A DNA stretch of 64,000 bases from NCBI GenBank assembly GCA_910584645.1, contig CAJUAU010000005.1:107385-171384 (forward strand), written 5' to 3'. The stretch is from an uncultured Eubacterium sp. GTDB lineage: Bacteria > Bacillota > Clostridia > Lachnospirales > Lachnospiraceae. The notes beneath the pieces are model-generated. The model had not been told where the DNA came from, did not search any database, and saw only the letters and a list, made by a program, of their open reading frames with translations. Shown here piece after piece: positions 15,836-24,343 of the stretch (position 1 is the stretch's first letter; each line of letters begins with the position of its first letter). A program made the position numbers and the translations under genes.

Positions 15836-18637
15836 CTACATATAAAATTCAAACTCTATTTCCGGATCATCCATCCTGTATCTTTCCCCCAGTTCCGGCC
15901 CGCAGCTGTGGGAGCCGAGACCGCTCACCTTATAGTCGATGCGGACATGCACAAACCCGTCTTCCTCCAGTTCGTCAGTGTGGGAGGCGCTGGTCAGGTT
16001 CTGGGAACTGTAGCGGGACACATTGAATTCAAACGGTCTGTCGGCAGCGACATTCATCCCTCCCACTTCCAGCCGTCTGGCACCAGTATGGTTTCCGTGT
16101 TCCTGAGGTCTCGCATAAGGCACATATTCCAGTGACGGACGGCTTTCATACATCCCGATCCTGGTGTGGCAGATCATATCCACATAATTTTCCTTTTCTC
16201 CCCGTCCAAAATAGCGGAATATGTCATCATCATCTGGTAATTTAAATTCAAATCCCAGTCTGGGAAGAAATTTACATCCTTCCCGCTTCTTTCCATGAAG
16301 AGATATCTTTATGCGGCCATCAGATCCAATGGTAAAAATGTTCTGGTAATACAGGAACGGCATTTTCGATATACCAGCAAGACTTCCCTCTGTTATGATC
16401 CGGTTCTCTTCTCTCACACACTGGTATACTTTACTCCATATTTTATGATAATTAGCCGCTTCCCAATCCTCACTGTCCATTTTATCATTGTCTGTTGGAG
16501 CACGCCATACCGTAAGCTCTACTGGTTTTTCAAAGATCACCCTGCCGCCCCGTTCCATATACTCAAAATTTCCATAATGAGTGTTAAACACATATTGAAA
16601 ATCTTTTCCTAATATATGCAGCTTCTCTCCCTTTTCCTCAAACTGCACCGTACCTTCCTGATAGTCTGCCGCAGGCAGTTTCTGGATCTCCACCGGAAGT
16701 TCATGTTGTTCCATCCCGATCTCTTCCCCGCCATCCATCAGAAAAATATCCAGGAAGCAGCCCAGTTTACATTGATCCGGAAGCTGTAATTCAAGAGGAT
16801 AGTCCCTGGTCTCCTTTGGCTCGATATCACAGACCAGCTGCCCTTCCTTTTCCAGCTTTCCGTCAATGACCAGTCTCCAGATAAGGCAGTATTGGTTCAG
16901 ATTCGTAAAATCAAACCGGTTGGTAACAGAGAGTTTCTGGTCTGCATAACTTGTCTTTATATTCTGGTATACTGCTTTTGCATTCAAGCTTCCCGCTTTC
17001 AGGGAGCGGTCCGAGAACACCAGGCCGTCACAGCAGAAATTGCCATCATGGGTCTCTTCCCCAAAATCCCCGCCATATCGCAGTACTCCATCTTTTAACA
17101 CTCCGTGATCCGCCCATTCCCATATACAGCCGCCGATACATGCCGGAGTTTTATATATAATATCCCAATAGTCCTTTATATCTCCCGGTCCATTTCCCAT
17201 GGCATGGGAGTATTCGCAGAGAAAATATGGGCGTGTCTCCCCTTCTCTCCGGATCAATTCCATCATCTGTTCTTCGTCACTGTACATACGGCTCACTACA
17301 TCTACACCACACTGGTCCTCGATGAGAAATGCGCCTTCATAATGCACCAGCCTTGAGCTATCCCGTTTCTTTGTCCAGGCGATCATGGCATCATGATTTT
17401 TTCCATATCCACTCTCGTTGCCCATGGACCACATAATGATCGAGGGATGATTTTTGTCCCGTTCCACCATCCGGGTTACCCGGTGCACATAAGCCTCCCG
17501 CCATTGTTCCTGATGACAGAGCCAGTCCCCGCTCTCCATATCATAATCATATTCTGCATTCCTCGTGCAGAAACCATGGGTCTCCAGATCGGTTTCATCT
17601 ATGACATAAAAGCCCATTTCATCACACAGTTCAAGCAAATACGGTGAGGGGGGATAATGAGACATGCGGATCGTATTTATGTTCAGTTTTTTCATTTTAA
17701 CTAAATCATTGTAAAGATCCTCTTCCGTAAGAGCATACCCCTTCACTGGATGGGTGTCGTGGTGGTTGACGCCCTTTAACTTCACAGAAATCCCATTTAT
17801 GAGCAGCTCCCTGCAGGGGCTCACACAGATATCCCGGAAACCAACTTTCACAGGAATATACTCCCCTGCCTGCTCTGCCACCAATGTATACAAATAAGGA
17901 TTCTCTGCATTCCACGTCACAGGGTCTTTCAAATCTTCTACCAGTACATTTCCATCATATAACGTATAAGGGACGCTGCAGGTGATGTGATTCCGGCCGG
18001 CCGTTATCTCGATGTCCCGAATGTGCCCTTTATTTCTTGATAATAGGTATACATCGCGGAAAATACCAGACATCCGCAGACAGTCCTGATCCTCCAGATA
18101 GCTTCCGGCACACCACTTTAAAACTTTTATCGTCAGCCGGTTTGTACCCTTTATCAAATGATCCGTCAGCCGCAGCTCACTCTGCATATGGGAGACCTGG
18201 CTGAACCCCACATAATTGCCATTCATGTAAAGGTAAAAACAGGAGCCCACGCCTTCCAGTACAATATAAGTTTCCCTCTCCTCCCATTCCTCAGGAATCT
18301 GGATATCCAGAGAATAGATCCCGCAGGGATTGTCGTCCGGCACATAGGGCGGATCCACCGGAAACGGATAGTTTAAATTCGTATAATAAGGTATGTCATA
18401 TCCCAGCATCTGCCAGTTGGAGGGTACTGGAATACTGTCCCATTCTGTAATCTCAGCGGGCACGTCAATATCACGCTCAAAATACCTGAATTTCCACTCC
18501 CCGTTCAGATCCATATAATAGTCCGAGGTTTCTTTTTTTCCTGCCAGCGCTTTTTCCAGTGAATCATAGGGAATATAATAAGCTCTCTGGGGCTCACAAT
18601 TTTCCTGCAGCAGCTGGGGATCTTCATAATGTCTCAT
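15836..18637 (-). CDS. GH2 family LacZ-type beta-galactosidase, cytoplasmic
   Basis: A 933-residue enzyme with the usual GH2 order: jelly roll (1-200), a short Ig-like domain (205-270), a TIM barrel (275-570), a second Ig-like domain and a C-terminal Bgal_small_N-type beta domain. The acid/base E408 lies in SMGNESGYG and the nucleophile E475 in FLCEYSHAMGNG. The first Ig-like domain is shortened compared with E. coli LacZ, which accounts for the smaller size. No signal peptide. It likely releases galactose from imported oligosaccharides. The leader holds a hairpin just before the ribosome binding site. Confidence 0.93.
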   Translation of the reverse strand: MRHYEDPQLLQENCEPQRAYYIPYDSLEKALAGKKETSDYYMDLNGEWKFRYFERDIDVPAEITEWDSIPVPSNWQMLGYDIPYYTNLNYPFPVDPPYVPDDNPCGIYSLDIQIPEEWEERETYIVLEGVGSCFYLYMNGNYVGFSQVSHMQSELRLTDHLIKGTNRLTIKVLKWCAGSYLEDQDCLRMSGIFRDVYLLSRNKGHIRDIEITAGRNHITCSVPYTLYDGNVLVEDLKDPVTWNAENPYLYTLVAEQAGEYIPVKVGFRDICVSPCRELLINGISVKLKGVNHHDTHPVKGYALTEEDLYNDLVKMKKLNINTIRMSHYPPSPYLLELCDEMGFYVIDETDLETHGFCTRNAEYDYDMESGDWLCHQEQWREAYVHRVTRMVERDKNHPSIIMWSMGNESGYGKNHDAMIAWTKKRDSSRLVHYEGAFLIEDQCGVDVVSRMYSDEEQMMELIRREGETRPYFLCEYSHAMGNGPGDIKDYWDIIYKTPACIGGCIWEWADHGVLKDGVLRYGGDFGEETHDGNFCCDGLVFSDRSLKAGSLNAKAVYQNIKTSYADQKLSVTNRFDFTNLNQYCLIWRLVIDGKLEKEGQLVCDIEPKETRDYPLELQLPDQCKLGCFLDIFLMDGGEEIGMEQHELPVEIQKLPAADYQEGTVQFEEKGEKLHILGKDFQYVFNTHYGNFEYMERGGRVIFEKPVELTVWRAPTDNDKMDSEDWEAANYHKIWSKVYQCVREENRIITEGSLAGISKMPFLYYQNIFTIGSDGRIKISLHGKKREGCKFLPRLGFEFKLPDDDDIFRYFGRGEKENYVDMICHTRIGMYESRPSLEYVPYARPQEHGNHTGARRLEVGGMNVAADRPFEFNVSRYSSQNLTSASHTDELEEDGFVHVRIDYKVSGLGSHSCGPELGERYRMDDPEIEFEFYM

Positions 18638-18654
18638 CTTCTCATCCCTTTCTC

Positions 18655-18688
18655 CAGCTTGACGGCGCGAATTTGAACCGTCAAGCTG
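18655..18688. repeat. Hairpin C in the GH2 leader, partner of hairpin A
   Basis: An 11-bp perfect stem (18655-18665 with 18678-18688) has a 12-base loop. It ends about 18 bases before the GH2 start codon, immediately upstream of the ribosome binding site. Same size as hairpin A at 274-307, with two stem pairs exchanged on both strands. Confidence 0.7.
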
Positions 18689-18745
18689 CTATAACTATTA
18701 GCTTCATTGTAGCATCCAGGGATGGGAATGTCTATTTATTTTAGT

Positions 18746-19324
18746 TTACGGCGTCATATCAGTCCCTGTGTCTTTTTCCCAGAAAAGTTCACCATTGATG
18801 TAAACCTTCTGGACATCAGCTTTGGGACGATAAACCTCATCTACCTCCTTCTTCTGACGGAAAAATGTTGACGGCACATAATATATCCTGGCATCTACAA
18901 TACCATCTTTTTCATTGATTTTTGACTCCGCAGTGGTAAACCCATCCAGAACCTCACCTTTAATAGCGACCTGATCATCTGACACTGTTACATCATAATC
19001 CATCTTTAATATATATTCTCCAAAACACATATTCTTAATGATCTCCACCGCCGGTATAGCGAGAAGTACCACCACTGTTAAAATGCAGCAGACCACCAGC
19101 CGATGCCTTCTCTTAACCTTTTTCAGATAATCGATCTCCCTGTCCTGCTGCCGATTCTCCTGTACTACTTCCTCCGACAGCCTCATATCCGCCAGAACTT
19201 TGGCACATGCCCCGCACTCCCTTATATGTTCCTCTACTGCCTGAACACTGGTATCGCTCAGTACATGGTCAATATAAGACGGAAGCAGATCCCTCACAAT
19301 CTCACATGATAAATTATTTTTCAT
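18746..19324 (-). CDS. Anti-sigma factor with N-terminal zinc-finger (zf-HC2)
   Basis: A 192-residue protein. The N-terminus has Cys7, DLLPSYIDHVLS, and the pair CGAC with a preceding His, the zinc-binding anti-sigma pattern of ZAS/zf-HC2 proteins. One transmembrane helix spans about 75-95, and about 95 residues follow outside the membrane. The start overlaps the end of the ECF sigma gene by 11 bases, so the two are co-translated. It should hold the sigma factor at the membrane until an envelope signal arrives. The signal is unknown. Confidence 0.88.
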   Translation of the reverse strand: MKNNLSCEIVRDLLPSYIDHVLSDTSVQAVEEHIRECGACAKVLADMRLSEEVVQENRQQDREIDYLKKVKRRHRLVVCCILTVVVLLAIPAVEIIKNMCFGEYILKMDYDVTVSDDQVAIKGEVLDGFTTAESKINEKDGIVDARIYYVPSTFFRQKKEVDEVYRPKADVQKVYINGELFWEKDTGTDMTP

Positions 19325-19796
19325 TCTTTTCCAGCTCCTTTCGCAATTGTTCCTTTGCCCGGTAAAATGTTACTCTTGCCCAGTTTTCAGATCTGTTCAT
19401 CACTTCTGCGATCTCCCGGAAAGAAAGTCCGCCAAAGAGTCTCAGATGCATAATCTCCCTGCCTGGTTCCGGCAGCTCATGCATTTTTCTCAGAATTTCC
19501 ATCCTTCCCATGGAAGCAGTGACAGTCTCCTCCACGCTTCCCGTCGTTATATGGGATTCCGAAATATCTTCCATGACCGGGTTTTTGCGCCGCCAGCTCA
19601 ACAGCTGGTTTTTGGCAATGGCACACAGCCAGGTAGATACCTTACAGCTCCTGTCAAACCGATTAATCCCTTTCACTGCCTGGAAAAAAGTTTCCTGGGT
19701 AAGTTCTTCTGCCAGATCTGAATTTCCGGTAAGCGAAAGCAGATAGCGGTATACCATTTTAGAATGTTCTTTATAGATTGCCTCGATCGAATGCAT
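19314..19796 (-). CDS. ECF-type RNA polymerase sigma factor
   Basis: The ATG at 19796 with GGAG upstream gives 160 residues. The open frame extends further upstream but only into non-homologous sequence. Region 2 (YRYLLSLTGNSDLAEELTQETF) and region 4 (LSFREIAEVMNRSENWARVTFYRAKEQL) are both clear. It is the first gene of a sigma/anti-sigma operon and is probably autoregulated, as is usual for ECF operons. The promoter at 19888-19860 looks sigma-A-like. Its regulon cannot be read from here. Confidence 0.92.
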   Translation of the reverse strand: MHSIEAIYKEHSKMVYRYLLSLTGNSDLAEELTQETFFQAVKGINRFDRSCKVSTWLCAIAKNQLLSWRRKNPVMEDISESHITTGSVEETVTASMGRMEILRKMHELPEPGREIMHLRLFGGLSFREIAEVMNRSENWARVTFYRAKEQLRKELEKNEK

Positions 19797-19859
19797 GCTT
19801 CTATCTCCTTTCGTTGTTCTGTCTATTAATGCAAAAAAGCTGCCCTTTGTTACAAAAAA

Positions 19860-19888
19860 ATCATATATTATATACTTTTTCTTGTCAA
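19860..19888 (-). promoter_or_regulatory. Promoter of the ECF sigma operon
   Basis: On the minus strand, TTGACA (19888-19883) and TATGAT (19865-19860) are 17 bases apart. It overlaps the divergent GGDEF-gene promoter region. Confidence 0.65.
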
Positions 19889-19895
19889 TTTGCAC

Positions 19896-19924
19896 TTGTA
19901 TCCCATAGAAAAAGAACGTATAAT
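19896..19924 (+). promoter_or_regulatory. Promoter of the GGDEF sensor gene
   Basis: TTGTAT (19896-19901) and TATAAT (19919-19924) have a 17-base spacer. The start codon is 42 bases downstream with AAAGGAG. Confidence 0.65.
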
Positions 19925-19965
19925 TAAATTCACAGGTATCGTGACAGCAGAAAGGAGAACAATTC

Positions 19966-21864
19966 ATGTTTTCAAACCAGCGAAAGACAATCGGTATATT
20001 GGTTGAGGCCGTTCTCAACGAATTTCCAAGGCGTCTGTGCCAGGGGGTCATTGAGGCTGCAGAAAAATCGGGCTACAATGTAGCGATCTTTACTTCCTAT
20101 GGAAGTTATGGCAATAATGTTGAATACTTTAAGGGAGACTGCCATATGTATGAACTTCCTCCCTATGAGTCTCTTGACGGCATGATCCTGCTTCTGGATA
20201 CGATACAGAATCTGCAGACCAGGGAACGGATACTCAAATATACCCTGGAACGCTGCCAGTGTCCTATCGTCAGTATTCGTGAAAATATTGATGGCGCCAA
20301 CAATCTCCTTGTGGATAACACGACCTGTATGGAAAGCATAATACGTCATTTTATTGAAGTTCACGGATTTACCCGCCTCTGCTTTATGACCGGTCCAAAA
20401 GAACGATGGGATTCCATTGAACGGCTGAATTGCTTCCAGCGTGTTATGAAAGAGTATAACCTGTCCGTTGATGAACACCAGATTTTTTACGGTGACTTTT
20501 GGAGAAATATGGGCGATGCCGCCTGCGACTGGTTTCTTCATGGCAGTGAACCTCCACAGGCGATCCTGTGTGCCAATGATTATATGGCGGCCGCTGTGGC
20601 CAGTGAACTTATAAAACTGGGCTATGACATTCCAAAGGATATATGTGTCAGCGGATATGATGGTTTAAAAGATACTTTGTATTTCTCCCCATCTCTTACA
20701 ACGGTGGAAGTACCCTTTTATGAAATGGGCATGAAGGCAGTGGAGATCATTGACAATAAACAGGAAACCCCCTCCCTGACAGACAATTATTTCTTTGATG
20801 TAACACCCCTTACAAGAGAATCCTGTGGCTGTCAGCGCATCAATGACAGAGAAGTCATCGCCACGAGACGTAACTGGTTTGAGGAAATGAAAGTTGAGAG
20901 AAACCGTAAGATCCAATTCAATTTTTTATCCATACATCTGGGAGAATGCAGGAATATTAATGAGATTTCGGATAAGATAACAGAGTACATATTTAATATC
21001 CATGGATTTCAGGATTACTGTGTATGTCTCTGTAAAGACCTGGAGAAAATGGAACAACTCGACCATTACACGGAAGAGATGGAACTGCGTATCGCCATCC
21101 GGGACTGCAATTCCATGGGGCCTGTCCGGACGGCATTTTCCCGGGATGAACTTCTTCCGGCTGAAATGACCAGCGACAAACCTCAGGCATGGTATTTTGC
21201 CCCCCTTCATTTTGAGAACAGAACCTTTGGTTACGAGGCAATTCAATTCCAGACTCCAGAGGTCACCGCAAATATTTACTTTGACTGGAGTACAAATATC
21301 AGCAATGCGATCCAGGATGTACTGAACCAGCATAAAATGAAGACCCTGATCAAAGAACTGGAGTACATGTACGACCGGGATGCCCTTACGGGAATGTATA
21401 ACCGGCGGGGCTTTGAAAACCACGCCTCAGAACAGTTTGCCTACGCCAGAAGACAAAAGCTCCCCTTTTTCCTGGCGATCATCGATCTGGATGGAATGAA
21501 GCAGATCAATGACATTTATGGTCATGTAGAAGGGGATTTTGCTTTGAAAAAGATCCGGCATGCCATTCAGGACACCTGCGAACCCGTATTTACCGGTGCC
21601 CGCACTGGCGGAGATGAATTTGTCATATTTGCCAATAATATCTCTAAGGAACAGTGTCTTGAGCATATGAGGGCCTTTGAAAACTATCTGCAGGAATTTA
21701 ACCAGTTAGAGCAAAAACCATACCATATCCATGCCAGCCTGGGCTATATGTATAAGATCCCGGATGAAGAGGATTCCCTGGAAAGCTATATAAAAGTCAG
21801 CGATGAGATCATGTATAAAAATAAGGTAGAAAATAAACTCCGCAGAAACGAACCGCTGCGTTAA
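19966..21864 (+). CDS. Soluble sensor diguanylate cyclase: LacI-like sugar-binding domain plus GGDEF
   Basis: A 632-residue protein without signal peptide or membrane helix. Residues 5-290 resemble the effector-binding core of LacI/GalR regulators (IGILVEAVLNEF, IPKDICVSGYDG, LTTVEVPFYEMG) but no HTH precedes it. A linker with coiled-coil character (about 300-460) leads to a GGDEF domain whose motif GGDEF (548-552) is intact. The RxxD inhibitory site is not present. It should make cyclic-di-GMP in response to a cytoplasmic ligand. Neighbouring glycosidases suggest a sugar, which is inference. Divergent from the ECF operon. Confidence 0.88.
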   Translation: MFSNQRKTIGILVEAVLNEFPRRLCQGVIEAAEKSGYNVAIFTSYGSYGNNVEYFKGDCHMYELPPYESLDGMILLLDTIQNLQTRERILKYTLERCQCPIVSIRENIDGANNLLVDNTTCMESIIRHFIEVHGFTRLCFMTGPKERWDSIERLNCFQRVMKEYNLSVDEHQIFYGDFWRNMGDAACDWFLHGSEPPQAILCANDYMAAAVASELIKLGYDIPKDICVSGYDGLKDTLYFSPSLTTVEVPFYEMGMKAVEIIDNKQETPSLTDNYFFDVTPLTRESCGCQRINDREVIATRRNWFEEMKVERNRKIQFNFLSIHLGECRNINEISDKITEYIFNIHGFQDYCVCLCKDLEKMEQLDHYTEEMELRIAIRDCNSMGPVRTAFSRDELLPAEMTSDKPQAWYFAPLHFENRTFGYEAIQFQTPEVTANIYFDWSTNISNAIQDVLNQHKMKTLIKELEYMYDRDALTGMYNRRGFENHASEQFAYARRQKLPFFLAIIDLDGMKQINDIYGHVEGDFALKKIRHAIQDTCEPVFTGARTGGDEFVIFANNISKEQCLEHMRAFENYLQEFNQLEQKPYHIHASLGYMYKIPDEEDSLESYIKVSDEIMYKNKVENKLRRNEPLR

Positions 21865-21900
21865 GAGTTAAAATCCTGAGCGTCACGCTTTGCGTAAAAA

Positions 21901-21945
21901 GAGAGAGCCGGTGTATTATAAGACATACACCGGCTCTCTCTTTTT
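21901..21945 (+). terminator. Terminator of the GGDEF gene
   Basis: A perfect 15-bp stem (21901-21915 with 21926-21940) is followed by a T-run. On the other strand the preceding A-run also gives a T-run, so it may serve both directions. Confidence 0.9.
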
Positions 21946-21974
21946 CCAATCTATGTAAACTCCTCTATCAGGCA

Positions 21975-22121
21975 TCAATCATACAGGGATATCCCAAATC
22001 TGATCTTGCGGTAGATCTTCTGTCCCAGAACTCCAAACAAAGAGGCAAGGAAATACAAGGTTGAGACAATTCCAAGTCCTCCGCCCACAAATGCCATCAG
22101 GTATAAAAATATTTTATCCAT
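21975..22121 (-). CDS. Small hydrophobic protein, 48 residues
   Basis: An ATG at 22121 with AGGGAGG upstream opens a 48-residue frame (MDKIFLYLMAFVGGGLG...). It consists of one or two hydrophobic helices with a glycine cluster and a basic end (QKIYRKIRFG). It begins five bases after the stop of the preceding small gene, so it is the third gene of an operon of tiny membrane proteins. I do not recognise the family. The good ribosome binding site and tight spacing support it being real. Confidence 0.65.
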   Translation of the reverse strand: MDKIFLYLMAFVGGGLGIVSTLYFLASLFGVLGQKIYRKIRFGISLYD

Positions 22122-22126
22122 AAAGA

Positions 22127-22252
22127 TCAATCCTCCCTGGTACTTTCTTTTTTCTCATTTAAAACCGGACCGGTATTGTCCAGTCTCCAGCTAAAGATAG
22201 CTGCCCCGATCAATAAAATGACCGATATAGCAATGGTAATTATTTCAAACAT
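22127..22252 (-). CDS. Small single-pass membrane protein, 41 residues
   Basis: The ATG at 22252 with GGAGG eight bases upstream gives 41 residues: an N-terminal transmembrane helix (FEIITIAISVILLIGAAIF) and a charged tail. The frame is open upstream, but without a good start. It lies between two other small membrane-protein genes in the same direction. Function unknown. Confidence 0.65.
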   Translation of the reverse strand: MFEIITIAISVILLIGAAIFSWRLDNTGPVLNEKKESTRED

Positions 22253-22349
22253 ACGAATCCTCCATCTGCCAAAAGGCTCAATTTTTGTACGCAAAAAACA
22301 CCTATGCAACATAGGAAATATTTTACAATTATTCTGCCTAAACTTCTTC

Positions 22350-22751
22350 TTAAGCTCGTTTTTTACCGTCCTTTTGGTAAATGCAGCGAATCATCTCCAT
22401 ATGTCCACTGGTGTGCTGGGAGATCCGGCTCGTCTGCAGATAGATCGTGGAATGGAACAATCGTGGAAGATCATCCACAAATGAAAAACCGACAGAGGAT
22501 CTGCGGAATACAGAATCCGATACACGCCGGTTCATGCGGCGGAGTATTTCCCCTGTAACAGTACGCCCTGTAAGCCTCTGTTCACAGATTACTCCTTTTT
22601 CTTTATGTATCTGAACACTGGAACTGATCTCACAATCTGGAGCAGCAAAAAAATACGTCTGGAATGGCTGTTCATTCAGACATATCTCACAGAGCAGTAT
22701 AGACAAAATCAGCAGAATGCCGATCCGTTTTCTCGCCACTGTCCCTCTCAA
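22350..22751 (-). CDS. Hypothetical protein with N-terminal membrane helix, 133 residues
   Basis: The frame starts at a TTG with AGGAGG eight to nine bases upstream. A basic start and hydrophobic helix (about 8-25) suggest a signal anchor or signal peptide. The rest has no motif I can name; four cysteines are present. It is the first gene of an operon with two tiny membrane proteins, driven by the promoter at 22825-22797. No family recognised; coding status is supported mainly by start signals and operon layout. Confidence 0.5.
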   Translation of the reverse strand: MRGTVARKRIGILLILSILLCEICLNEQPFQTYFFAAPDCEISSSVQIHKEKGVICEQRLTGRTVTGEILRRMNRRVSDSVFRRSSVGFSFVDDLPRLFHSTIYLQTSRISQHTSGHMEMIRCIYQKDGKKRA

Positions 22752-22796
22752 ATGCCTCTCCTCCTAAAAGTTCCAGTCAACAACAAATACATATAG

Positions 22797-22825
22797 ATTA
22801 TATAACAGATATATACTTTTTTCAA
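22797..22825 (-). promoter_or_regulatory. Promoter of the small membrane-protein operon
   Basis: On the minus strand, TTGAAA (22825-22820) and TATAAT (22802-22797) are 17 bases apart. Confidence 0.65.
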
Positions 22826-22919
22826 CAGGTAAAAGCTTGAAAGTCAATGATGTGGGACAGAAAGTTCAGCCAGCACCCGGAAGCTGACTTTTAAATATTG
22901 TTAAATTTCATGGATTCCC

Positions 22920-22948
22920 TTGACGTAACTCATGAATTGATGTATTCT
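22920..22948 (+). promoter_or_regulatory. Promoter of metK
   Basis: TTGACG (22920-22925) and TATTCT (22943-22948) have a 17-base spacer. This leaves a leader of about 100 bases before metK. Confidence 0.6.
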
Positions 22949-22964
22949 AAAAGATGGAATATCA

Positions 22965-23053
22965 GTCAGCATTAGCAGATGGCAAAATACCTTTGCCCTT
23001 ACATTATATGATAATATTTTTGCCGGCTGAACGTAAACCGAGGAGGACTAAAT
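22965..23053 (+). promoter_or_regulatory. metK 5' leader with alternative hairpins
   Basis: GGCAAA (22981-22986) can pair with TTTGCC (22992-22997) as a short local hairpin. Extended by one base to GGCAAAA, it can instead pair with TTTTGCC (23018-23024), closed by TCAGC/GCTGA (22966-22970 with 23026-23030). The longer form ends just before the GAGGAGG ribosome binding site. No SAM-I (S-box) core is present. Control of metK by this switch is inference. Confidence 0.4.
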
Positions 23054-24232
23054 ATGAGCAAAATACTATTTACCTCTGAATCCGTAACAGAGGGACATCC
23101 TGATAAAATATGTGACCAGATATCTGACTCCATTCTGGATGCACTACTGGCACAGGATCCCATGAGCCGTGTGGCCTGCGAAACTGCCATCACTACCGGA
23201 CTCGTACTGGTCATGGGAGAGATCACTACCTCTGCACAGGTGGATTTTCAGAGTATTATACGAAATACAATAAACGAAATAGGTTACGATGATTCAGCAA
23301 AAGGCTTCGACGCTTCTACCTGCGGTGTCATGGTATCAATTGACAAACAGTCTGCCGACATTGCTCTGGGTGTGGACAAAGCACTGGAATCAAAGCTGAC
23401 TGATACGGATATTGACGCCATCGGTGCTGGCGACCAGGGAATGATGTTTGGTTATGCCACCAACGAAACAGATGAATATATGCCATATCCGATCTATCTG
23501 GCACACCTTCTGACACACCAGCTTACAAAAGTCCGTAAAAATGGTACGCTGCCTTATCTTCGACCGGACGGGAAATCCCAGGTTACAGTGGAATATAATA
23601 AAGAGGGAAAACCAGTCCGTATCGATGCCGTAGTTATCTCCAGCCAGCACAGTGCAGATATCTCCTGGGAACAGATTCAAAAGGATATCCGTACATATGT
23701 GATCGATCCTATTTTACCGGCAGAAATGCTGGATGATGATACCAAAATTTACATTAACCCGACGGGGCGTTTTGTCATCGGAGGACCAAACGGCGACAGC
23801 GGAGTTACCGGGCGTAAGATCATTGTGGATACCTACGGTGGATGGGCCCGTCACGGTGGCGGCGCTTTTTCTGGAAAAGATCCGACAAAGGTGGACCGTT
23901 CTGCAGCTTATGCAGCCCGCTATGTGGCAAAAAATCTTGTAGCTGCTGGTCTCTGTGACCGGGCAGAAATTCAGCTCTCCTATGCCATCGGAGTCGCTTC
24001 TCCAACTTCTGTCCGCATTGATACCTTCGGTACTGGAAAACTTCCGGATGAAAAACTGGCGGACATCATAACAGAGAATTTCGATCTTCGTCCTGCTGGC
24101 ATCATTCAGATGCTGGATCTGAGACGCCCAATTTATAAGGCAACTGCTGCTTACGGACATTTCGGACGCAGTGATCTGGATCTTCCATGGGAAAAGACGG
24201 ATAAAGCAGAGACTCTTAAGAAATACTTATAA
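23054..24232 (+). CDS. metK: S-adenosylmethionine synthetase
   Basis: A 392-residue enzyme of normal length. It makes SAM from methionine and ATP. Signatures are GHPDKICDQISD near the start (ATP/methionine binding), GAGDQGMMFGYA (about 135) and the phosphate loop GGGAFSGKDPTKVDRS (about 268-283). GAGGAGG precedes the ATG. It is monocistronic, with a structured leader and its own terminator. Confidence 0.98.
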   Translation: MSKILFTSESVTEGHPDKICDQISDSILDALLAQDPMSRVACETAITTGLVLVMGEITTSAQVDFQSIIRNTINEIGYDDSAKGFDASTCGVMVSIDKQSADIALGVDKALESKLTDTDIDAIGAGDQGMMFGYATNETDEYMPYPIYLAHLLTHQLTKVRKNGTLPYLRPDGKSQVTVEYNKEGKPVRIDAVVISSQHSADISWEQIQKDIRTYVIDPILPAEMLDDDTKIYINPTGRFVIGGPNGDSGVTGRKIIVDTYGGWARHGGGAFSGKDPTKVDRSAAYAARYVAKNLVAAGLCDRAEIQLSYAIGVASPTSVRIDTFGTGKLPDEKLADIITENFDLRPAGIIQMLDLRRPIYKATAAYGHFGRSDLDLPWEKTDKAETLKKYL

Positions 24233-24282
24233 GATATTGTAAAATTAAATTTTGTCTACTAAATTACCAAAATATGAAAAAT

Positions 24283-24320
24283 AAAGCAGTAATCTGGTTT
24301 CATTCCAGAATTACTGCTTT
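24283..24320. terminator. Terminator after metK
   Basis: AAAGCAGTAAT pairs with ATTACTGCTTT around an inner CTGG/CCAG stem. A T-rich stretch follows on the plus strand. Confidence 0.85.
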
Positions 24321-24343
24321 ATTTTAGAGAAAGGATTTTTATC

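Noticed and set aside
14119..15845. Phe-rich frames opposite the Lys-rich Ig domains
   Set aside because: Poly-Phe/Val products are the antisense of lysine-rich coding sequence.
22850..23053. SAM-I (S-box) riboswitch before metK
   Set aside because: The conserved S-box core and its kink-turn are not present; only simple alternative hairpins are.
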